The notes under the pieces are model-generated. The model made no database searches, was not told the origin of the DNA, and worked only from the letters and a program-made list of their open reading frames with translations. From Chryseobacterium carnipullorum (GTDB lineage: Bacteria > Bacteroidota > Bacteroidia > Flavobacteriales > Weeksellaceae), in NCBI RefSeq assembly GCF_900142785.1, contig NZ_FRCD01000009.1, forward strand, positions 151,394-215,393: a stretch of 64,000 bases of DNA, written 5' to 3'. This document shows positions 34,713-43,226 of the stretch, piece after piece. How positions within the stretch are numbered: position 1 is the first letter of the stretch; every line of letters starts with the position of its first letter. The position numbers and the translations under genes are program-made.

Positions 34713-34949
34713 ATACGGATGATCTTCTACCATCATCGCAAGTCTTTTGATATTCGGATCCAGTGAAGGCCCTTTCGGTACCGCCCAGCTTTTCAGGACG
34801 CCATCCATTTCCAGACGAAAATCATAATGCAAATGTGAAGCATCGTGTTTCTGAACGACAAATCTCAATTCTTTTCCTGACGGAACACCGCCGAAGGGTT
34901 CAGGTGTTTTGTCTTCTGATCTTTTTTTATGATATTTTGATAAGCTCAT
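34707..34949 (-). pseudogene. ligD: 5' fragment of ligD (3'-phosphoesterase domain)
   Basis: 80 residues begin [18 protein letters not shown] and contain [20 protein letters not shown] and [14 protein letters not shown], the HxSxLHYDxRLE and WAVPKG motifs of the LigD phosphoesterase (PE) domain used in non-homologous end joining. A full LigD has a ligase and polymerase domain as well (about 800 aa). Here the frame meets the GajA relic after HPY and stops at once, so only the first part of the PE domain is left and it cannot act. Its 5' end and the following DUF3606 gene look normal. Confidence 0.8.
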
Positions 34950-35044
34950 ATTAATTTCTTTAACAAAAAAAATCTCCCTGACAATGCCAGAAAGATCAGA
35001 TCATTAAAAAGCTTTCTGCTGTTTGCTGTTTGCTTTTTAAATTA

Positions 35045-35233
35045 TTATTTATGCTTATCTTTTAAATAAGCTTCAAGTGTCTTGCGGTCATTAGACCCCG
35101 TTGCCCGGATTGCTCCGGTTACTGCCTGTGAGCTTACGCCCAGTTTATCTTTGAAATATTGAATTTCATAATTTTCAGAACCACTGACCTGGCTGCGGTC
35201 ACGCTGGTCTTTTTTTGATTTATTGTCTGCCAT
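35045..35233 (-). CDS. DUF3606 domain protein, 62 aa
   Basis: A small acidic-basic protein: MADNKSKKDQRDRSQVSGSE followed by YEIQYFKDKLGVSSQAVTGA and IRATGSNDRKTLEAYLKD. This is the whole DUF3606 domain, a short helical DNA-associated-looking fold of unknown role frequently near ligD, ku or stress genes. It lies 95 nt upstream of the ligD fragment on the same strand, suggesting that the original order was DUF3606-ligD. The 260 nt upstream (35234-35494) contain no gene that I can see. Confidence 0.82.
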   Translation of the reverse strand: MADNKSKKDQRDRSQVSGSENYEIQYFKDKLGVSSQAVTGAIRATGSNDRKTLEAYLKDKHK

Positions 35234-35494
35234 AATGTGATTTTGATGAAAAGAAACAAATAAAATGCCAGTGTAATGACATCAATAGCCACAAAGCGAA
35301 GATTACATGTTGATTGTAGAATAAAAGTTTCAAAAGAAGAACCAATATTCATTTACAGAGCCTTATCCACAGGAATACGAAATTGGCTGCCTAGAAATAA
35401 GTTTTTGTACAAAAGTCACATCACATAATTCCATATTCTCAGTGATTTTCAAATAATTAATAAAAATAAGAATCCTTCAGTCAACCCAAATAAC

Positions 35495-35941
35495 CTAACA
35501 ACTTATTGCAATTTTCTTTTTATCAATAAATTTCTGTTTCAATTCCATCATATCCTCACTGACTTTTTCATCAAGTATTTTGGCATAATGCTGTGTTGTC
35601 TTAATACTCTTATGACCTAGCATTTTACTCACACTTTCAATTGAAACCCCGTTAGATAAAGTGATCGTTGTTGCAAAAGTATGGCGTGCAATATGATAGG
35701 TCAATTCTTTGTTAATTCCGCACAGGTCAGCAATCTCTTTAAGATATGCATTCATTTTTTGATTACTAAGAATAGGCAGCAACTTTCCAGTATTAAGACA
35801 TACAGGGTGATTTCTATACTTTTCAATAATTTTCTCTGTTTGAGAAAGCAAGGGAATATTAGAAGTATTTTTAGTTTTCTGACGTTTGGTATAGATCCAT
35901 TGAGAACCATCAAGTCCTAAATTGATATTTTGGTATGTTAA
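35495..35941 (-). pseudogene. 3' part of a tyrosine recombinase/integrase gene
   Basis: The remaining about 148 residues hold the catalytic region of a tyrosine recombinase: KRQKTKNTSNIPL, TYHIARHTFATTITLSNGVS (HxxR...H) and MLGHKSIKTTQHYAKILDEK with the nucleophile Tyr in QHYAKI. The N-terminal arm and core-binding parts (about 250 aa) are gone. The frame begins inside the terminal repeat of the adjacent IS982 element. Nothing in the DNA beyond that element encodes the missing half, so a deletion accompanied the insertion. It was probably the integrase of an element whose remains lie around it. Confidence 0.82.
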
Positions 35942-36915
35942 CCCGTAGTGCATTATAAAAAAGGTTACTCATAATACGAAAATTTTGTATATTGTATTGA
36001 CTATCAATCTAATACGTTATGAATAACCTAGATGCAATTTACGATTTTATTTTAAAGGAATTAAGAAAATTAACCATCAAAGAAAATTTTTATTTCAAAC
36101 CAATTAAACCAAAATTATCTGATTTAGAGCTCATTGCAATAAATATTTCTGCGGAATATTTATCGATAGATTCAGAATATCAGTTGTTTAGATACCTCTC
36201 TAATTCAAAACTAAAGGGAATGATTGAGAGAAGTGTGTTTAATCGCAGAAAAAGAAAGCTTTTCTTACACTTGGAAAATATTAGAAAACTTATGGTTGCT
36301 AAATTTAATGAGATGGAAACCACTTTTATTGTAGATTCGATGCCTTTAGAAATCTGTAAAAACGCAAGAGCGAACCGCTCTAAAATTTGTAAGGAAAATG
36401 AATTTTCGTTTCCCAGCAAAGGTTATTGCGCTTCTCAATCGAGTTATTATTATGGTTACAAATTACATGCTGTTTGTTCTGTTTCCGGAGTTTTCCAAAG
36501 TTTTGATATTTCTACAGCAAGCATTCATGATATTCATTTTTTGCAAGATATCAAGCATCAAATGAACAATTGTACGTTGATTGGAGACAGGGGTTATTTA
36601 TCCACCCAAGTGCAAACAGATTTGTTCAATTATGCGAATATAAAGCTGGATACACCCATGAGAAACAACCAAAAAAATTATCAAAAACAAAAATATATTT
36701 TCAGAAAATCCAGAAAAAGAATTGAGACTTTATTCTCTCAACTTTGCGACCAATTTAAAATCAGAAACAATTACGCAAAATCTTTTAACGGTTTTAAAAA
36801 AAGGGTATTGAGCAAAATAACAGCATTAACTTTCATTCAGTTTGTAAATGTTTTTGTTTTCAGTAGAAAAATGAATAGACTTAAAATTGAATTAATTTAA
36901 TAATGCACTACGAGT
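35941..36915 (+). mobile_element. IS982-family insertion sequence
   Basis: A 975-bp element bounded by near-perfect terminal inverted repeats: ACCCGTAGTGCATTAT at the left end and its complement from ATAATGCACTACGAGT at the right (15 of 16 matching). It contains one transposase gene. No target-site duplication is visible next to the ends, which fits a deletion next to the element. Confidence 0.85.
36019..36900 (+). CDS. IS982-family transposase
   Basis: 293 aa DDE transposase. MNNLDAIYDFILKELRKLTI at the start, FIVDSMPLEICKNARANRSK (about 110, first Asp), the GDRGYLS motif (about 192, second Asp) and RKSRKRIETLFSQLCDQF (about 235, catalytic Glu region) fit the IS982 group. The gene fills nearly all of the element and ends 15 nt before the right terminal repeat. 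Reading frame is intact, so the element may still be active. Confidence 0.9.
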   Translation: MNNLDAIYDFILKELRKLTIKENFYFKPIKPKLSDLELIAINISAEYLSIDSEYQLFRYLSNSKLKGMIERSVFNRRKRKLFLHLENIRKLMVAKFNEMETTFIVDSMPLEICKNARANRSKICKENEFSFPSKGYCASQSSYYYGYKLHAVCSVSGVFQSFDISTASIHDIHFLQDIKHQMNNCTLIGDRGYLSTQVQTDLFNYANIKLDTPMRNNQKNYQKQKYIFRKSRKRIETLFSQLCDQFKIRNNYAKSFNGFKKRVLSKITALTFIQFVNVFVFSRKMNRLKIELI

Positions 36916-36999
36916 TAGTATATTAAAAATAACTTTGCAATGTTCCCCTATTTTTATCTTTAGTATTCATAAATTTGCAGTTATCTATAACAATTAACT

Positions 37000-38343
37000 A
37001 TGATCAAAAGTTACCCCACAAAGCCGATCGACAAGATCACACAGCCCGTTCAGCGATTTATCCAGCAGGAAAAGTCCGGAGGATTACTTTTAGGGATCAG
37101 TGTGATCATTGCTTTGATTTTGGCCAATTCACCATTATCCGATGGCTACCATCATTTTCTGGAGCAGACCTTTGGATTTCAATGGAATGGGGAAAGTTTT
37201 TTCGATTTTACCGTCCATCACTGGATCAATGACGGATTGATGTCTGTTTTCTTTTTCGTGGTGGGGCTTGAGCTTAAACGGGAGATCATCGGTGGTGAGC
37301 TTTCCAATCCGCGGAAAGCCATGCTTCCCATTGTTGCGGCAGTTGGGGGAATGGTCATGCCGGCATTGATATTCCTACTGCTCAATCCTTCCGGAGAAAT
37401 GCATAAGGGATGGGGCATCCCTATGGCCACAGATATTGCTTTTGCTTTGGGCGTGCTTTTTCTATTGGGAAAAAAGATCCCACTCTCCTTGAAGGTATTT
37501 TTAACTGCCTTGGCAATCGTAGATGATCTGGGAGCAGTCCTGGTAATCGCATTTTTTTATACATCGAACATTGAAATGACCTACTTGCTGATAGGACTTG
37601 GCATTCTTGCAGTGATGTACCTGGGGAATAAGCTTGGCGTCAGATCGATCTTTTTTTTCGCATTCCTTGGTATCTGCGGTGTATGGACATGCTTTGTAAT
37701 TTCAGGCGTTCACGCCACGATCGCTGCTGTTCTGGCGGCTTTTACCATTCCGGCAGATGTGAAGATCAAGGAAAATCTGTTCATTGCCAAGATCAGCAGC
37801 TATCTGGAAAGGTTTAAAAATTTAGACCCTACTGAAAATACACCTACATTGACCAACGACCAGCTGCATGTCCTGGAAAAGATCAATGAGGCGACAAATG
37901 CCGCCACTCCTCCCCTTCAGATATTGGAACACGCAATGCATCCCGTTGTAACTTTCGTTATCATCCCGATCTTTGCAATAGCCAATGCCGGGGTATCGTT
38001 TAATATTGACCTTAACAGTTTATTTGACACCAATATCGCATTGGGTGTAGCATTGGGCTTGTTGGTCGGAAAGGTCTTAGGTGTTGTCGGCTTCACTGCT
38101 GTTTTTATTAAACTAAAAATTGCCCAATTACCTGAGGGAATGAATATCCGTAATCTGCTCGGACTTGGTTTTCTGGCATCCATTGGATTTACAATGTCCC
38201 TGTTTGTGACCTCCCTTGCCTTTAGCCACGAAGAATACCAGACACAGGCAAAGATCGGCATATTTGCAGCCTCATTGATCGGAGGAATCATAGGCTATAT
38301 CATTCTTAACAAAGATTCTAAACCAACTCAAACCGATGAATAA
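37000..38343 (+). CDS. nhaA: Na+/H+ antiporter NhaA
   Basis: 12 or so hydrophobic helices in 447 aa. TALAIVDDLGAVLVIAFFYT (about 168) contains the conserved Asp pair of the ion-binding site; MATDIAFALGVLFLLGKKIP (about 143) and GIHATIAAVLAAFTIP (about 235) also fit NhaA. It exchanges internal sodium for protons. A TAAATTTG box at 36970-36977 may be the -7 element, 23 nt before the ATG. Its last 8 bases overlap the DUF389 gene (ATGAATAA), so the pair is translationally coupled. Confidence 0.95.
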   Translation: MIKSYPTKPIDKITQPVQRFIQQEKSGGLLLGISVIIALILANSPLSDGYHHFLEQTFGFQWNGESFFDFTVHHWINDGLMSVFFFVVGLELKREIIGGELSNPRKAMLPIVAAVGGMVMPALIFLLLNPSGEMHKGWGIPMATDIAFALGVLFLLGKKIPLSLKVFLTALAIVDDLGAVLVIAFFYTSNIEMTYLLIGLGILAVMYLGNKLGVRSIFFFAFLGICGVWTCFVISGVHATIAAVLAAFTIPADVKIKENLFIAKISSYLERFKNLDPTENTPTLTNDQLHVLEKINEATNAATPPLQILEHAMHPVVTFVIIPIFAIANAGVSFNIDLNSLFDTNIALGVALGLLVGKVLGVVGFTAVFIKLKIAQLPEGMNIRNLLGLGFLASIGFTMSLFVTSLAFSHEEYQTQAKIGIFAASLIGGIIGYIILNKDSKPTQTDE

Positions 38344-39622
38344 TATCTTTAATTTTATTAATCTTCACAATGGTGAGGAGAAAAAGGATAAAGTACTGGA
38401 AAATGTGACGTCCAACATCTCGTTCAGAGGTTCCAATCTCTGGATATTAGCTTGTGCTATCATCATTGCATCCGTTGGGCTTAACGTCAATTCTACTGCG
38501 GTCATTATTGGGGCCATGCTTATTTCTCCATTGATGGGTCCTATTGTAGGAGCAGGATTTGCGCTTGGAACCTATAACTTTCCTCTGCTCAAGAAATCTT
38601 TTAAGAACCTTCTTATCGCAACGGTAGTGAGTTTATTGGTTTCAGGATTCTACTTTTACATAAGTCCCTTCAAGGATGTACAGTCAGAACTTTTGGCAAG
38701 GACTGCACCTAACATCTACGATGTTCTCATCGCATTTTTTGGTGGTCTGGTCGGGGTCATTGCGATAACCAGGGTAGAAAAGGGAAATCCTATTCCGGGC
38801 GTAGCGATCGCCACTGCATTGATGCCTCCTTTGTGCACCGCCGGATTTGGTCTGGCAACTTTTAATTTCTCCTATTTTCTGGGTGCCTTTTACCTTTATA
38901 CGATCAACTGCTTTTTCATATGCATTGCGACTTTTCTTGTTGTGAAATATCTGCATTATCCCTCCTCTATTGTTGACAGCAAATATGAAAAAAGGATCAG
39001 GTACAGCATATCTTTCTTAATATTGGTAATGATCGTTCCCAGTTCATATCTGGCCTACAATCTGTACAATGAAAAGAAATTCACGAAGACCGCAGAAATT
39101 TTTCTTCAGAAAGAATTTGAAAAAAATGGATACACATTGATCTACAAAAAGATAAACTACAACGCCAATCCCAAGACCATCGACGTTGCATTCCTAAATA
39201 AAAAATTCACTGCCGAAGAGATCAAGTCTTACAACAAGATGCTTTCTGATAACGGGCTTGCAAACACAAAGATAAACCTCAGGCAAAACAATTCCGATCT
39301 GAAATCAGAGATACTGAGTGAGATCAACAAAAACAACACTACCTTATCGGAGAAGGACATAGCATTATCCAGCCTGCGGTCAGAACTGGATAATTATAAA
39401 GTGTCAGACTCCACATTAGGCAAAGAGATACAGATCCTATATCCGGATATGTCCGGCGTTTCTTACGGAAAGATAGCCCAATATCCCGAAACGGACAGTG
39501 CAAGGCTCCAATTTGTGATGATCTACTCTGGAAAAAAAGTGAATGAATTACAGCTTAAAAGCTGGCTTGAAAAAAGACTGAATGAGAAAAATGTCAAACT
39601 TTTAAACAATTCTGAAAACTAG
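38336..39622 (+). CDS. DUF389-family membrane protein
   Basis: A multi-pass membrane protein: NLWILACAIIIASVGLNVNS, TAVIIGAMLISPLMGPIVGAG, then YDVLIAFFGGLVGVIAIT and VAIATALMPPLCTAGFGLA are the DUF389 core (about residues 30-210). The C-terminal half (about 230-428) is a large soluble, Lys/Asn-rich domain with a long helix. The function of DUF389 is unknown; the family is often called TIGR00341 and occurs with transport proteins. Coupled to nhaA by an 8-nt overlap. Followed by a bidirectional terminator. Confidence 0.88.
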   Translation: MNNIFNFINLHNGEEKKDKVLENVTSNISFRGSNLWILACAIIIASVGLNVNSTAVIIGAMLISPLMGPIVGAGFALGTYNFPLLKKSFKNLLIATVVSLLVSGFYFYISPFKDVQSELLARTAPNIYDVLIAFFGGLVGVIAITRVEKGNPIPGVAIATALMPPLCTAGFGLATFNFSYFLGAFYLYTINCFFICIATFLVVKYLHYPSSIVDSKYEKRIRYSISFLILVMIVPSSYLAYNLYNEKKFTKTAEIFLQKEFEKNGYTLIYKKINYNANPKTIDVAFLNKKFTAEEIKSYNKMLSDNGLANTKINLRQNNSDLKSEILSEINKNNTTLSEKDIALSSLRSELDNYKVSDSTLGKEIQILYPDMSGVSYGKIAQYPETDSARLQFVMIYSGKKVNELQLKSWLEKRLNEKNVKLLNNSEN

Positions 39623-39638
39623 ATTGAAATATACTTCA

Positions 39639-39670
39639 AAAATGCCATTCCAATTTTGGAATGGCATTTT
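39639..39670. terminator. Bidirectional terminator
   Basis: AAAAATGCCATTCCAATTTTGGAATGGCATTTT: an 11-12 bp stem flanked by A-run and T-run, between the DUF389 gene on the plus strand and the dapB-like relic on the minus strand. Confidence 0.75.
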
Positions 39671-39683
39671 CCACAGATATATT

Positions 39684-40451
39684 TTAAGATAACATATCTG
39701 GAGTCTGAGCGAAAAAGTAAGGTCGCAGGATGTCTTCAAAATTGTACATTCCCTTCAGTTTGTTTTTAAGGTTCTCAGCGACAAACAATGCACCGCTTCC
39801 GAAAGCCTCTCGTGATATTGACTCGTGGACAAGACGAATGGTCTGGTAAGGAAATCCAAATATGACCTCGTGTTTTCCAACGATACCGCCAGCCCTGACA
39901 GAGTTGATGCTTTCTGTCTCTATATCCAAAGTTTCCGCAATTTTCACTACTGTTCCCGAAACACCGGATTTTGCCTTAAAATGTTCTTAAACCACTTCTA
40001 TATTAACACCGGCGCTATATTTTTTAAGAGCAATGCCGCAAACAAAAAGTAGTTGACGCCCAGCGTAATATAAGGCGACCAAAAAACCACAGTGTCCCTT
40101 ACAAGTTCTTCAGAACTCTGATGTCATTTTCTCTGTAATGCGAAATGGCTGAGATGATCTTGATCTTTTTACGGGCTGCGACCTTGCCATAAAGATGAAT
40201 GCTTTCTTCGTTGGAAAAATCAATAATAAAGTCTACTGGATGATCCTCAAGTAATGTTTCAATGTCCGTGCTGCTTTGAGAATAGATCAATGCGTCATCC
40301 GGTGAAGATATTCCAAGAATATCTTTTGCAGAAAGCTTATTAAGCATATCAGTTTTCTTCAGAACCCATTCAAGTGAAAATCCTTGTGCTGAAGAATGAC
40401 ATTTGCTACCGCTTTACCTGCCTTCCCAAATCCTAATAATCCTATCTTCAT
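39684..40451 (-). pseudogene. dapB-like pseudogene (dihydrodipicolinate reductase family)
   Basis: The ATG at 40451 begins MKIGLLGFGKAGKAVANVILQ, the nucleotide-binding GxGxxG region. Pieces in other frames are VDFIIDFSNEESIH, WSPYITLGVNYFLFAA (the NiTlGVN motif), EHFKAKSGVSGT and SVRAGGIVGKHEVIFG, all DapB-like. The frame is broken by single-base deletions near 40378, 40090 and 39998, and a TAA at 39987-39989 replaces the Glu of the EEHF region. The normal order of the motifs is kept. The cell must have another dapB for lysine synthesis. Pieces longest in frame are 39684-39947 and 40099-40347. Confidence 0.8.
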
Positions 40452-40676
40452 AATTACAATTTTTTATATTTTTTAATTGATGATTTCGAATAATTGATCG
40501 TAGTAAGATACAAAAAAAATGAAAGATCGTTTTCTACCATACTTTTAGGATACAGATCTTATTGATTTTACTGAGATAGAGATGCCTATCCCATAAGCTT
40601 TTGGTATATTTGCAATAACCCTAAAAATTGCGCATTCTAATCAAGATCCTAGCGCTAATAAAAGCGATCCAAATAA

Positions 40677-42017
40677 GTGAATATCAACAATAAAAAAAGA
40701 TATATAAGTTTTCTCAGGTTCAAGAGAGACTTCCAAAAATATGGACTTGAAAAGGCCCGCAGCTATGAATTGATCCTCCATTGGCTCAACAACAGGCTCA
40801 GCCGCAGCCAGTTTTTACTTCTCTCCGGAATCCTAGTGGGCTGTACAGCAGGTCTGGCTGGTGTTCTGCTGAAAACAATAGTACACAATATCCATTTCTT
40901 TATCACGAACAAGGTTCATTTTGAATATCAGATCCTGTTCTATATCATTTTTCCTTTTTTGGGAATCGTATTGACAACCAGCATCGTGTTGACGATATTC
41001 AAAGGACAGGACAGAAAAGGGATAGGCGCCATATTGTATGAGATCGCTCAGAATTCGAGTATCGTCTCTTCCGTGAAGACCTATTCCCAAATTGTCCAAA
41101 GTGCAATAACCGTAGGTCTCGGAGGATCTGCCGGTTTAGAAAGCCCTATCGCTGTGACTGGTGCGGCCATTGGTTCCAATTACGCGCAGACATACCGCCT
41201 GAATTACAAGGAACGAACACTACTTTTGGCAGCCGGAGCCACATCTGGTGTTGCCTCTGCTTTCAACGCTCCTATCGCAGGGGTCATGTTTGCCTTTGAA
41301 ATCCTACTGACAGGCGTGGTCTTTACGGATTTTATCCCGCTGGTAGTTGCTGCGGTATGTGGTAGCCTCTTATCCAGAATTCTGCTTCAGGAAGATATAC
41401 TTTTTAGGTTCCATACCAGAGAAGCATTTGATTACAGGAATCTACCCTACTATCTTATATTAGGTATTGTCACAGGACTGTATGCAAGATATTTTTTAAT
41501 GGTTTCCCAAAAGGTAGAGCATTTTATCAAAGGTCTGAAAATGTCCAGATTGCGGAAGGCAATGCTGGGCGGTGCCATCCTATCGTTACTCTGCGTGCTT
41601 TTTCCGCCACTGTTCGGAGAAGGTTACGATACCGTGAAAGCTTTTACCAATGGTAATACCAACTCGATCATCGAAAACAGTCTCTTTAGATATTTTGACA
41701 TCAAAGAATGGACGATCATTGTATTTCTAATTTGTGTATGCCTGTTAAAGGCTTTTGCAACATCTTTCACCATTTTCAGCGGCGGAAACGGAGGTAATTT
41801 TGCACCATCACTTTTTGCAGGAGGAACCGTCGGATTTTTATTTGCCGTAATCTGCCAGCAGATCGGCTTTAAGGACGTTCCTGTATCAAACTTAGTTCTG
41901 GTAGGAATGGCCGGTGCGATGAGCGGTGTTCTTTACGCCCCGCTAACTGCCATATTTCTAATTGCTGAGTCCAGTTTTGGATACGACCTTTTTATACCTT
42001 TGATGATCGTTCAGTGA
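40677..42017 (+). CDS. ClC-family chloride channel, transport domain (frameshifted gene)
   Basis: A GTG start opens 446 aa with 10 or more hydrophobic segments. GSAGLESPIAVTGAAIGSNY is the GSxxxEGP-like ClC motif, VASAFNAPIAGVMFAFE is GKxGP-like, and GGNGGNFAPSLFAGGTVGFL fits GxFxPxxxxG. ClC proteins are Cl-/H+ antiporters or channels. The reading frame ends with a TGA at 42015 just where the CBS domains should begin; the next frame continues at 42014. One T appears to be missing in GTTCAGTG (GTTTCAGTG would restore the frame). It may be a real mutation or sequencing error. A TATATTTG box is at 40605-40612. Confidence 0.8.
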   Translation: MNINNKKRYISFLRFKRDFQKYGLEKARSYELILHWLNNRLSRSQFLLLSGILVGCTAGLAGVLLKTIVHNIHFFITNKVHFEYQILFYIIFPFLGIVLTTSIVLTIFKGQDRKGIGAILYEIAQNSSIVSSVKTYSQIVQSAITVGLGGSAGLESPIAVTGAAIGSNYAQTYRLNYKERTLLLAAGATSGVASAFNAPIAGVMFAFEILLTGVVFTDFIPLVVAAVCGSLLSRILLQEDILFRFHTREAFDYRNLPYYLILGIVTGLYARYFLMVSQKVEHFIKGLKMSRLRKAMLGGAILSLLCVLFPPLFGEGYDTVKAFTNGNTNSIIENSLFRYFDIKEWTIIVFLICVCLLKAFATSFTIFSGGNGGNFAPSLFAGGTVGFLFAVICQQIGFKDVPVSNLVLVGMAGAMSGVLYAPLTAIFLIAESSFGYDLFIPLMIVQ

Positions 42018-42523
42018 TCTCTTACCTCATTGCAAAATGGTTTTCACCGATATCCCCAGAACTAAAATCTTTGGCCGACCAGGGTAAGATTTTCACGAAT
42101 CAGCATGACGAGAATCTTCTTTTCTCACTCCATACAGAAGATTTCATTGATAGATACTCCCAAACCATTAATGAAAATGCTTCAATAGAAGAATTGTCTG
42201 ATCTAGTTAAGAACGGGAACAAGAATTTTTTCGCAGTTATCGATGATCATAAAAAGTTAAGAGGTATTCTAACGTTAGATGATATCAGACCTTATTTTTT
42301 CAATGATGAAAATGATTTGACCCTTACGATAACAAAAATAATGAGAGCCCCGGCAGCATTCATCCATCCCGACGATAAGCCGAGAGAGATACTCCAGATC
42401 TTTGACAACACTGGTACGTGGAGCTTGCCTGTCGTCGATCAGCAGAATATCTTCCTTGGGTTTATTTCGAAATCATCGATTTTAATGAGTTACAGGCAGT
42501 TGCTGAAAGGATATTCCAATTAA
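42014..42523 (+). CDS. CBS-domain part of the same ClC gene (second reading frame)
   Basis: 169 aa opening VISYLIAKWFSPISPELKSL, the last membrane helix of ClC proteins, followed by two CBS domains: NKNFFAVIDDHKKLRGILTL (about 70) and GTWSLPVVDQQNIFLGFISK (about 135). In intact proteins these regulate the channel. The GTG at 42014 overlaps the upstream stop, so read-through, reinitiation or frameshifting could still yield both parts, but loss by mutation is the simplest view. Confidence 0.75.
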   Translation: MISYLIAKWFSPISPELKSLADQGKIFTNQHDENLLFSLHTEDFIDRYSQTINENASIEELSDLVKNGNKNFFAVIDDHKKLRGILTLDDIRPYFFNDENDLTLTITKIMRAPAAFIHPDDKPREILQIFDNTGTWSLPVVDQQNIFLGFISKSSILMSYRQLLKGYSN

Positions 42524-42609
42524 ACATTACTATCAAAAGGATCTAAAATTATGTACCTATTAATAGACAAGTGGAGTAGGAATGAATTTTGTTATGATTG
42601 AGAAAAAAA

Positions 42610-42753
42610 ATGGAAGGAAAGCAATTATTTAATTACGAAGACAGCGAAAATAAAGATAATTCAGCTGAAGACAAACAAAAACCTGATGTCAATATTTTTC
42701 TAAAAGTCATTCAAATTATATTGAGCATCATCTTAGGCGCAATGCATGTCTAA
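42610..42753 (+). CDS. Small hypothetical protein, 47 aa
   Basis: MEGKQLFNYEDSENKDNSAE, an acidic N-terminus, followed by a hydrophobic C-terminal helix (VNIFLKVIQIILSIILGAM). It looks like a tail-anchored membrane peptide. Its stop overlaps the ATG of the next membrane protein gene (ATGTCTAA), so the two are translationally coupled. No family recognised. Confidence 0.5.
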   Translation: MEGKQLFNYEDSENKDNSAEDKQKPDVNIFLKVIQIILSIILGAMHV

Positions 42754-43120
42754 AGAATTAAATATTTCATATTGGTTTATTGGAGGGCTTATCATTTGGG
42801 GAATTATCGCATTTTTGAGAAGGAATGGAATACTCATACCTCTAATCAATGATCATTTGACTGATCTATACAGTGTCCCTATGTTCAGTTATACGATAAT
42901 GAAAATCATGAAGCTCACCTATTATCCGGATTGGAGACCGGATCTGAAGTTTTTGCTGGGAGCTGCACTTAATCTGACCATTGTATTTGAAATTATATGT
43001 CCGTTACTATCAGCAAGATATACAGCTGATTTTATAGATATTATCTGCTACTTTTCAGGTGCGCTAATATATCATTTAGTATTACAGAGAATTTATTATG
43101 TAGATTCAAAATCATTATAA
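42746..43120 (+). CDS. Small membrane protein, 124 aa
   Basis: Three hydrophobic segments (about residues 10-26, 66-85 and 92-115), with the conserved-looking YSVPMFSYTIMKIMKLTYYP and FLLGAALNLTIVFEIICPLL between. Family unknown to me; similar small membrane proteins are frequent in Flavobacteria. It overlaps the preceding 47 aa gene by 8 nt. It might serve an electrochemical or lipid role given the transport genes around it; no direct evidence. Confidence 0.6.
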   Translation: MSKELNISYWFIGGLIIWGIIAFLRRNGILIPLINDHLTDLYSVPMFSYTIMKIMKLTYYPDWRPDLKFLLGAALNLTIVFEIICPLLSARYTADFIDIICYFSGALIYHLVLQRIYYVDSKSL

Positions 43121-43226
43121 TTGAATTCAAGGCCATCAATACGCTAAGGATACGTTACTGCGGTCAGGAACAATATATTTTCTTAAAATGTGAGGTTTTT
43201 TTCTGTAGACCCCTGTATTACTGATC

